Shown here: piece after piece, positions 8,883 to 15,524 of the stretch
Layout: each line of letters starts with the position of its first letter
How positions within the stretch are numbered: the stretch's first letter is position 1
Assembly (NCBI RefSeq): GCF_000732615.1
Contig: NZ_JPGL01000022.1
Coordinates: 87,661 to 151,660 of the forward strand
Source: Burkholderia paludis
GTDB taxonomy: Bacteria > Pseudomonadota > Gammaproteobacteria > Burkholderiales > Burkholderiaceae
DNA: 64,000 nucleotides
Direction of reading: 5' to 3'
Made by a program: the position numbers and the translations under genes
The notes under the pieces: generated by a model
The model's input: only the letters and a program-made list of their open reading frames with translations
What the model was told of the DNA's origin: nothing
Database searches by the model: none

Positions 8883-9848
8883 TCAGCGCGGGACGACCGT
8901 GACCCAGTAGCGCGTGCGGTAGACGACCTCGACCGGCAGCGCGGTGCGCAGGCCGGCGAGCGCGCGATCGGTGTCGGTCAGCGAGAACACGCCCGACACC
9001 GACAGGCGCGCGAGCGACGGATCGCAGCGCAGGACGCCGGGCCGGTAGCGCGCGAGTTCGGCGCACCATGCGTCGACGCGCATGCGTTCGGCGATCAGCC
9101 GGCCCTGCGTCCATGCGTTCGCGCGCGCCGCGGCCGGCTCGCGCGGCGCGAAGCCGTCCGCGTCGAAGCGGACGGCTTCGCCCGCTTCGAGCCGCAGCAC
9201 ACGCCCGGCCGCGCGGGCCGGGCGGATCTCGACGGCACCGTCGAACACGTCGACGCGGGTGCGCACGCCTTCGTCCGACACCGTGAAGCGCGTGCCGAGC
9301 GCGCGCGCCACCCCTTGCCGCGTCTCGACGCGCAGCGGCCGCCCCGCCGCATCGTGCGCCGTCTCGACGTGGACGGCGCCGCGCACGAGCACGATGCGGC
9401 GCTCGTGCGAATCGAAGCGCACGTCGATCGCGCTCGCCGTATCGAGCCAGACCTGTGTGCCATCCGCGAGCGTGACGTCGCGCACTTCGCCGATGTCGGT
9501 CGCATAGTCGGACGTGGCCGATTGCCACAGACGCGTGCTGCGTACGCCGTAGCTCGCGCCGCCGAGCGTGATCGCCCAGCCGAGCGCGCGCATCGCGCGC
9601 CGGCGTGCGGGCCGGGCCGGCTGCGCGAGCAGGACGCCGCGCGCCGTATCGGCCGGCACGCTGGCGAACTTCGCGTCGATGCCGGCAAGCCGTTGCCACG
9701 CGCGCTCGTGCTCGGGGTGTTCGGCACGCCAGGCCTCGCAGCGGCGCCGGTCGTCGTCGGTCGCATCGCCCGACCACAGGCGGGCAAGCCAGCCGATCGC
9801 CTGCTCCACGACGGCTTCGGGCAATGCGTCGCCCTGCCGCCCGCTCAC
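8883..9848 (-). CDS. FecR-type anti-sigma factor / transmembrane sensor
   Basis: This 321-residue inner-membrane protein relays receptor status to the ECF sigma factor. Residues about 12-60 match the cytoplasmic FecR_N region (AIGWLARLWSGDATDDDRRR). A single hydrophobic segment follows near residue 95-110, then the periplasmic FecR domain (VRDVTLADGTQVWLDTAS) that contacts the receptor STN domain. The GTG at 9848 is preferred because it overlaps the sigma-factor stop (GTGA), giving translational coupling. A longer in-frame version would read far into the sigma gene. It is read second in the fecI-fecR-receptor-esterase series. Confidence 0.88.
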   Translation of the reverse strand: MSGRQGDALPEAVVEQAIGWLARLWSGDATDDDRRRCEAWRAEHPEHERAWQRLAGIDAKFASVPADTARGVLLAQPARPARRRAMRALGWAITLGGASYGVRSTRLWQSATSDYATDIGEVRDVTLADGTQVWLDTASAIDVRFDSHERRIVLVRGAVHVETAHDAAGRPLRVETRQGVARALGTRFTVSDEGVRTRVDVFDGAVEIRPARAAGRVLRLEAGEAVRFDADGFAPREPAAARANAWTQGRLIAERMRVDAWCAELARYRPGVLRCDPSLARLSVSGVFSLTDTDRALAGLRTALPVEVVYRTRYWVTVVPR

Positions 9849-10363
9849 GATGCGCTCCCGTAAAGCGCCGCGTAGCACGCGCGCAGCGCGGACGCGACAT
9901 ACTTCTCGACCGACGACACCGACACGCCGAGCCGCTCGGCGATCTCGCGATAGGTCAGCCCGTCGAGCTTGCACAGCAGCAACGCCGAGCGCGCGTTCGC
10001 GGGCAGGCGATCAAGCATTGCGTCGATTTCGCACAGCGTCTCGATCACGAGTGCGCGGGTTTCAGGAGAAGGCGCCTCGGCCTCGGGCCGGTACCGCAGC
10101 GTATCGAGATAGGCCGATTCGATATGCCGCCGGCGATAGAGGTCGATCACGAGGCCGTTCGCGATCTGGGTCAGGTAACGACGCGAATCGTCGGGTTGAG
10201 GCGTCGTGCCGGATGCGAGCACGCGCAGATAGGTATCGTGCGCGAGATCGGCCGCGTCGCACGCATTGCCGAGCCGCTTGCGCAGCCAGCCGCGCAGCCA
10301 GCCGTGATGATCGTTGTAGAGCGCACGGAAGCCCCGTTGCGCATGACTGTCGATGACGCCCAT
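9845..10363 (-). CDS. FecI-type ECF RNA polymerase sigma factor
   Basis: This 172-residue extracytoplasmic-function sigma-70 factor has region 2 at about residues 10-75 (ALYNDHHGWLRGWLRKRLG, DAADLAHDTYLRVL). Region 4 lies near the C-terminus (LDGLTYREIAERLGVSVSSVEKYV). It directs transcription of the receptor gene once released by the FecR-type protein. The ATG at 10363 has GGGGAAC just upstream. The longer in-frame version would start inside the Fur box at 10403-10421, so it is rejected. The Fur box 40 bp upstream predicts derepression under iron starvation. Confidence 0.9.
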   Translation of the reverse strand: MGVIDSHAQRGFRALYNDHHGWLRGWLRKRLGNACDAADLAHDTYLRVLASGTTPQPDDSRRYLTQIANGLVIDLYRRRHIESAYLDTLRYRPEAEAPSPETRALVIETLCEIDAMLDRLPANARSALLLCKLDGLTYREIAERLGVSVSSVEKYVASALRACYAALYGSAS

Positions 10364-10402
10364 GTTCCCCGACGCCGCCTGGTCGCGCAGCGCCCCATTA
10401 AT

Positions 10403-10421
10403 AATAATGATTCTCATTCAT
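10403..10421 (-). promoter_or_regulatory. Fur box upstream of the fecI-like gene
   Basis: AATAATGATTCTCATTCAT agrees with the 19-bp Fur consensus GATAATGATAATCATTATC at 13 of 19 positions, counted by eye, including the AATGAT core and TCATT. It is the most AT-rich spot around and lies 40 bp before the chosen sigma-factor start, consistent with iron-Fur repression of the locus. Confidence 0.75.
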
Positions 10422-10487
10422 TTTATGAGACGGAGGGCGAACCTGGCAAGCGGGAATCCCTGCCCGCTGCAGCGTTTCCGGGGCCGG

Positions 10488-10517
10488 AAAACAAAAAACC
10501 CGGCATGGAGCCGGGTT
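10488..10517 (-). terminator. intrinsic terminator, probably the native tRNA-fMet terminator
   Basis: Read on the minus strand, AACCCGGC and GCCGGGTT (10497-10504 and 10510-10517, 5-nt loop) are followed by a six-T run and a further T-rich stretch. No minus-strand gene ends here. The position, about 54 bp beyond the island-distal copy of the tRNA 3' end, suggests it served the tRNA gene before the island separated them. Confidence 0.75.
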
Positions 10518-10570
10518 CCTGTCGACGAAACGCGCATCGGTCACTTGCGCTGCACATCGTCTGGTGTGCT

Positions 10571-10587
10571 TGGTTGCGGGGGTAGGA
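10571..10587 (-). repeat. island-distal attachment repeat (copy of tRNA-fMet 3' end)
   Basis: TGGTTGCGGGGGTAGGA is identical to positions 14466-14482, the last 17 nt of the initiator tRNA gene on the complementary strand. It marks the far end of the integrated island. Confidence 0.85.
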
Positions 10588-10619
10588 GCGTCGCTCCAAA
10601 CCCGGTCAGAGGCCTTGAC

Positions 10620-11734
10620 ATGAAACGCGATACCGAGAGCAACCAGGCCCGGATCGTAGGGCAGCAGATGCAGACGGTCGGCCAAGCCGTCGATACCTAC
10701 ATCGCCAATCGTTACACGCCGATCAGCCAGTTGCAGAACGCAGCCGGTGGGGCTGGCGATCCTGGCCCGCGCACCTGCTCGGGCACGACCTGCGCGATCA
10801 TGATCCAGACTCTGGTGAACGAAGGCCTGTTGCCCGCGACCCATCAGAACCCGAACAGCTTCGGGGCGCGCTACAACATCACCCTGTCTGTTTCCGGCAC
10901 GTCGCCCAACTGGGACGTGACAGGACTGGTTGCCACGCCACAGCCCTGGCCGAACCAGTGCCGCGCAGATCGACGGCTACGGCGGCGTCTGGAACGCACC
11001 GATCACAACCGGGCGATCGCTGGGCCTACTGGGCTTTCAGGCCGGCACGGGGACCAACCTCTATTCAGTCTACCTGCGCCGGGACGGCTCCTTGCCAATG
11101 ACAGGTGGCCTGAACATGTCGGACGGCATCATTCACAACATCAACAACGCCGGCAATATCACCGGCACGGGGCAATTTCAATCCACCCAGGTCGTCACCA
11201 GCTACGATAAATCGAACGGTAACCTGGATATGACTGGGACAGCGACGATCATAGGCAATGCGAACATTTCCGGCGGCGTTGGCGCGGGAGGACGCATCAC
11301 AGCGACTGGCGAATTCTACTCGTCCACCAGCTTGCAAACCAATGGATACCTCAACGCTGGCGACAATATCTACGGAAACGGATACCTGGCCGTTACTGGA
11401 AAGGTTCAGGGTAGTTACATGGAGCCGACGGGAGGCGCATCGGCTGGAGGTGGCCGCGCTCCTGATGCTGCAATCGGAAATGACGGAGCGCAGGACCTGT
11501 TTTGTAAAAATGGGGTGGACTACTGGCGGCTCTGGCGGCGGCCAATACGTCCTTCGGAAATACTGGCCCGGTGGTGCATTAGTTCCCGCAGATCAGGTCA
11601 TGTGCCAAGCTAACCCGGAGACCGGCGGTTGCAGTTGTCCAGGCGGAACAACAGATGTTGGATACATGACAGGCCAATCCGACGCTTACAGCGCATGGGA
11701 CTCTTTTTTTGAGACTCATTTCTGTGCAAGTTGA
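10620..11734 (+). pseudogene. pilV: PilV-type type IVb pilus tip adhesin remnant
   Basis: The reading starts abruptly at a segment (DTESNQARIVGQQMQTVGQAV, then DPGPRTC) that lies after the prepilin leader and hydrophobic helix in PilV proteins, so about 30 N-terminal residues are missing. Frame 1 runs to about 10960 (SPNWDVTGLVATPQPW). Frame 2 continues with the collagen-like, Gly/Asn-rich shaft (AQIDGYGGVWN, LRRDGSLPMTGGLNM). A one-base excess in the GGGG run at 11512-11515 then shifts to frame 3, which encodes a Gly/Cys-rich tip ending HFCAS. PilV minor pilins form the pilus tip and choose recipients in conjugation. No other pil gene is present. Confidence 0.8.
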
Positions 11735-11786
11735 TCCTCGACAAGTCCCCACGCATATCGATCTGCCAGCGACGATGCAAAGCTTG

Positions 11787-12848
11787 CTATGCAAGATTTT
11801 TTTCCAGATCGACCTCATGGATACGCTCTTTTCCTGAGCGTATCCGCGACGGCTTGAATGAAAGCGCCCGCTTTTCAACCAGATGCCAGGACAGCCATGC
11901 ACAGATGAAGGTCACCACAACCGTTGAAAGCAAGTGAAGCGCAAATGACCCGGATGCCCCGAATTTCCATATCAGCGTTTGCTGCACAATAAATGCATAG
12001 ATGTAGACGCCATAGGAAAGATCCCCGAAGCGACCAAACCGCCGAAGAAACGGTGTGGAAGCTTCGCCTGTAAAAATGACCAGGCACGGCATCGCAACCA
12101 ACACGCCCAGCACATGCCAGCCCAGCATGAACAGCGCTGTTCCGACAGTCAGGGAGCCGACAATCAGCAAGACTTGGCGATCCGCCCACCAGTCGCGAAA
12201 TAGTTGAAGCAGCGCTCCGGCAAGAAAGAACAGCCCATACTCCCTCGACCAATTTCGGACAGGATTGGTCTCGCCGTGGTAGACACCAAAGTGATAAATG
12301 GCCAAGCCGACGATTCCAAATAGCGCTATCCAGCGCCAGCGAAGCGCGCCTGCAACCGCGGCAACGACGAGCACTAGATACCAATGCACTTCAACCGGAA
12401 TAGTCCACAAGGAGCCGTTGACGGCCCTTGGAAAGGGGTTGTGGGTAAAAACATCCGGCAAGTAGGAAGTGCCGCCGCCTATCACCCGGAGATTGCCAAA
12501 GTATTCGCGTAGTCCTGGCGATGAAAAATAGTTCTTGACATCAAGGCCAGAAACAATCGGTCCGACCAGGAGCGCGGCAATACACGTCACGATGAACAGC
12601 CCTGGCCAGATCCGCAGGAAGCGCTTTACCAGAAATCTGAAAGCGTTCGGATCACGCAGCCAGCTTTGGGTGACGAGATAACCGCTGACGATAAAAAAGA
12701 TGCAAACGCCCAAGCCCCCGAGCCCGAAACGTTCACCTAGACCAGTATCTATACCAGGCCGCCCCATCAATGCATGCTGATGGCTGAATAAAACCATTGA
12801 TGCTGCAAAAAGTCTTAAAAAATCGAAATTATTTTCATTGCACTTCAT
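11787..12848 (-). CDS. acyltransferase family 3 membrane protein (OafA-like)
   Basis: This protein of about 353 residues from the acyltransferase-3 family moves acetyl or other acyl groups onto sugars of O-antigen, exopolysaccharide or similar glycans. It begins NNFDFLRLFAASMVLFSHQ, the family's first membrane helix with catalytic His. FFIVSGYLVTQSW and FLRIWPGLF follow, and about ten hydrophobic segments are visible. The ATG at 12848 is preferred over 12890, because the family normally starts just before NNFDFLR and the upstream ATG has its purine run only 1 nt away. Codon use and GC are unlike the flanking chromosome, so recent acquisition is likely. It converges on the pilV remnant and is the only intact gene of the island. 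Confidence 0.85.
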   Translation of the reverse strand: MKCNENNFDFLRLFAASMVLFSHQHALMGRPGIDTGLGERFGLGGLGVCIFFIVSGYLVTQSWLRDPNAFRFLVKRFLRIWPGLFIVTCIAALLVGPIVSGLDVKNYFSSPGLREYFGNLRVIGGGTSYLPDVFTHNPFPRAVNGSLWTIPVEVHWYLVLVVAAVAGALRWRWIALFGIVGLAIYHFGVYHGETNPVRNWSREYGLFFLAGALLQLFRDWWADRQVLLIVGSLTVGTALFMLGWHVLGVLVAMPCLVIFTGEASTPFLRRFGRFGDLSYGVYIYAFIVQQTLIWKFGASGSFALHLLSTVVVTFICAWLSWHLVEKRALSFKPSRIRSGKERIHEVDLEKNLA

Positions 12849-12951
12849 TTTTGAATTTTTATCTCGTTGTTTTCTATTGAATGCTGACATTCCCCGAGGC
12901 GATAGTATCGTTGGCCCTACCTAAACCGGTCAACGTTTCCGTGACAGTTTC

Positions 12952-13167
12952 GGCCCGCATGGTGACGTCAGCTTGGCGGGCCGGGGGACCCTGAGCGCAA
13001 GCGACCCAAGGATTTGAAATCCTTGCGGGGATCGCAGCAGCGGTCACCGTATTGGATCGGCATGGGGCGGGCAGCGCTCTGGCTCTGCCCGCCCCATGCG
13101 TGAGCGTGTCCGGCCGGCTCAGCACGTCAAGGACAAGCCCCTGCGGGGTTGCTGCGCGATCCTTGAC
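12952..13167. repeat. cluster of four strong palindromes in non-coding island DNA
   Basis: Between the acyltransferase and the integrase remnant no credible gene is seen, but four inverted repeats follow one another. They are GGCCCGC/GCGGGCC (12952-12982), CAAGGATTT/AAATCCTTG (13007-13025), 15-bp arms GCATGGGGCGGGCAG/CTGCCCGCCCCATGC (13060-13099), and GTCAAGGA/TCCTTGAC enclosing an inner stem (13126-13167). None has a T-run. Function unknown; candidates include a replication or transfer origin or recombination sites. Confidence 0.6.
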
Positions 13168-13188
13168 CCGCCGCCCCGTCCAGGGCGA

Positions 13189-14420
13189 TCAACGCGCCCA
13201 CGACGGTTTCACGAACGGCCGGTGCGGGTAGAGCCGGTCATGCCCGACGGCTCGCACTTCATCGACGTAGCGCAGGACGCCCAGGCGGATCGGCGCATCG
13301 CACACCGGCACGTTACGGACGCCCGCTGCCGTCTTGCCGTCGGTGATGCTGATGTAGTGGACGCCGTTGTCGGCCAGCTTCACATCCGCCGGAGCGATCC
13401 GCGTCGCCTCGCTGATCCGCAGGCCGGTGAACAGCGCCATCAGCGGCGGAAACCACAGATCCGGCGCGCTGGCCCAGGTCTTGAAGCCCGCGGACTCGAA
13501 CACGGCGCGCATGTCGTCCGGCGTGATCGGCTCGCAGGACCGCGCCTTGGCCAGCCATTCGCATTTGCTCAGCACGAACAAGCCGGCCACCGGGTTCAGA
13601 TCCGAGGCGGTGTAGTGCCCGTTGTTGATGGCATATTTGAAAAAATCATGCAGCGTCAGCAGCTTGTTGTCGGCCGTCTTGCCGGTCTGGCGTTCGGCCC
13701 GCAACGCGGCCTTGCAGCCCACCAGCACGGATTTCCGCAGCGTGTTGATCGGCACATCGTTCGGCTCGGCAGTACCGATCCGGCAGCGGAAATCTTCCAG
13801 GTGCAGGCGTTTTACATTGACCATGCGCGGCGTGTTTTTCAGGGTCCGCTCGGTCAGCCACATGTCGGCCACATCGGAGAGCATCAGGCCGCCCTGCAGG
13901 GCGGCCTCGTGCCGCTCGCGCTCGGCCACGGCCTCATCAATGGCGGCCCACGGCACTTCCGCTTCGTTCGGGGCGATTCCAACCGGCAGCGGGGCCGTAG
14001 GCTCCGGCGCGGGCAGCGGCATTTGCCGAACGATTTCGAGGGTCTCGCGCAGCGCCCGGGCGTCCTCGGGCGCGCCGTCCGTCTTGCAGATACCCCGGCG
14101 CACATCGGTCGATCTCAAAGCGCAGATCGGCGTCGGGATCGGGCTCGGGCCGGGGGTAGTTCGGGTCAACGATGCTCATGCGGCCCTGGCGGTGTCGTTG
14201 CCGCGCGAGGTAGAGATTGCGTTCCATCGCAAACCGACGCCTCACGCGGATCATTGGTGCGAAGGCTCCGCCAGCGATTGCGTTCGCGCCAGTAACAGAC
14301 ACCGTGCCGGGAGACGTAGAGCCGGGGGAACCCGGTGCGAGTACAGGCCGAAGCGCTCACTTGCGCGTTTGGTTGCGGATGCTCTCGGGCAGCCATGGTG
14401 TAGCACCACCCGGAAAGCAA
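13189..14420 (-). pseudogene. tyrosine integrase, frameshifted and truncated
   Basis: Three frames together read as one phage-type integrase. An N-terminal segment (LYVSRHGVCYWRERNRW) runs to RTNDPREA. A shift near 14243 leads to RFAMERNLYLARQRHRQGRM up to FEIDR. A second shift near 14105 leads to the core-binding domain and the start of the catalytic domain. The first catalytic Arg is present in TGLRISEATRI (about 13430). The protein stops after LYPHRPFVKPSWAR, before the HxLRH and Tyr boxes, so the catalytic C-terminus is absent. It lies next to its target tRNA. At least two frameshifts plus truncation make it non-functional. Confidence 0.85.
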
Positions 14421-14455
14421 AAAGGCCTTGATTTCGCTATGAAATCAAGGCCTTT
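14421..14455 (-). terminator. island-borne terminator behind tRNA-fMet
   Basis: Perfect 15-bp arms AAAGGCCTTGATTTC / GAAATCAAGGCCTTT with a 5-nt loop are followed on the minus strand by a further T-run. It begins 10 bp after the tRNA 3' end and apparently replaces the displaced terminator at 10488-10517. Confidence 0.9.
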
Positions 14456-14465
14456 CGCTTGAAAC

Positions 14466-14542
<77 letters not shown>

Positions 14543-14554
14543 TCAGAGAAATAA

Positions 14555-14583
14555 ATTATAGGGTGAGGAAGTACTCACGTCAA
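14555..14583 (-). promoter_or_regulatory. sigma-70 promoter of tRNA-fMet
   Basis: On the minus strand TTGACG (14578-14583), a 17-bp spacer and TATAAT (14555-14560) precede the tRNA by 12 bp. The -10 is perfect, the -35 has one mismatch, and the spacer is optimal. The segment is strikingly AT-rich for this genome. Confidence 0.9.
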
Positions 14584-14713
14584 TACTTTTGTCACAATTT
14601 TCGTCAACCTCGCGGAGGCGGCGGCACGCGCGCGCCGCGTCGAACGCGTTCGCGCCGCAGGCTCGCGGTAAGATGGCGGCCTTCGCATTCACCCCGCACG
14701 CACACTCCCGTTC

Positions 14714-15490
14714 ATGAAAATCGCCACCTGGAACGTCAATTCGCTCAACGTCCGCAAGCAGCATGTGCTCGACTGGCTCGCGCAAAGCGGAACCGACGTG
14801 CTGTGCCTGCAGGAACTGAAGCTGCCGGACGAGAAATTCCCGCGCGCGGATCTCGAGGCGGCCGGCTACCGCAGCTGGTTCACGGGCCAGAAGACCTACA
14901 ACGGCGTTGCGATCCTCGCGCGCGACACGCTTTCCGTCGACGAGGCGGACGTCGTGCGCAACATCCCCGGCTTCGACGATCCGCAGCAGCGCGTGGTCGC
15001 CGCGACGGTCGACGGCGTGCGCATCGTGTCCGCGTATTTCCCGAACGGCCAGGCGCCCGACTCCGACAAGTTCGTCTACAAGATGCAATGGCTCGACGCG
15101 CTGCAGGCGTGGCTGCGCACCGAGCTGCAGCGCTACCCGAAGCTCGCGCTGCTCGGCGACTACAACATCGCGCCGGAAGACCGCGACGTGCACGATCCCG
15201 CGAAATGGGAAGGCCAGAACCTCGTGTCGCCGCAGGAACGCGCGCACTTCGCGCAGCTGATCGAGCTCGGCTTCGTCGATGCGTTCCGCCGCTTCGAACA
15301 GCCCGAGAAGACCTTCACGTGGTGGGACTACCGGATGATGGCGTTCCGCCGCAACGCGGGGCTGCGCATCGACCACATCCTGCTGTCGCCGGCGCTCGCG
15401 CAGACCTGCACGTCGTGCGAGGTCGACCGTACGCCGCGCACGTGGGATCAGCCGTCCGACCACACCCCCGTCATCGCGGTGGTCGGCTGA
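14714..15490 (+). CDS. xth: exodeoxyribonuclease III
   Basis: This 258-residue ExoIII/AP-endonuclease nicks DNA at abasic sites and degrades 3' ends in base-excision repair. It begins MKIATWNVNSLNVRKQ, carries the metal-binding Glu in LCLQELKLPD, the catalytic LGDYNIAPEDRDVHDP, RIDHILLS and the C-terminal SDHTPVI with its His. Length matches the family (about 260). It is a single gene between the tRNA and a convergent peptidase, with a GC-rich stem (15501-15524) after the stop. Confidence 0.95.
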   Translation: MKIATWNVNSLNVRKQHVLDWLAQSGTDVLCLQELKLPDEKFPRADLEAAGYRSWFTGQKTYNGVAILARDTLSVDEADVVRNIPGFDDPQQRVVAATVDGVRIVSAYFPNGQAPDSDKFVYKMQWLDALQAWLRTELQRYPKLALLGDYNIAPEDRDVHDPAKWEGQNLVSPQERAHFAQLIELGFVDAFRRFEQPEKTFTWWDYRMMAFRRNAGLRIDHILLSPALAQTCTSCEVDRTPRTWDQPSDHTPVIAVVG

Positions 15491-15500
15491 CCACGCCCCG

Positions 15501-15524
15501 CCCGCGCGCTCAACGCCGCGCGGG
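15501..15524. terminator. hairpin between convergent xth and peptidase genes
   Basis: CCCGCGCG (15501-15508) and CGCGCGGG (15517-15524) form 8-bp arms around an 8-nt loop between the two stops, overlapping the peptidase stop codon. There is no T-run on either side. Confidence 0.4.

Noticed and set aside
11671..11690. Shufflon-type crossover site (GCCAATCCG) in the pilV remnant
   Set aside because: Nine bases agree with the R64 repeat as I recall it, but the rest does not. There is no inverted partner and no recombinase gene.
14366..14376. A third copy of the tRNA 3' end (TGGTTGCGG) inside the integrase remnant
   Set aside because: Only 9 bp match, against 17 bp for the two boundary repeats. 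It is likely chance or an old remnant.
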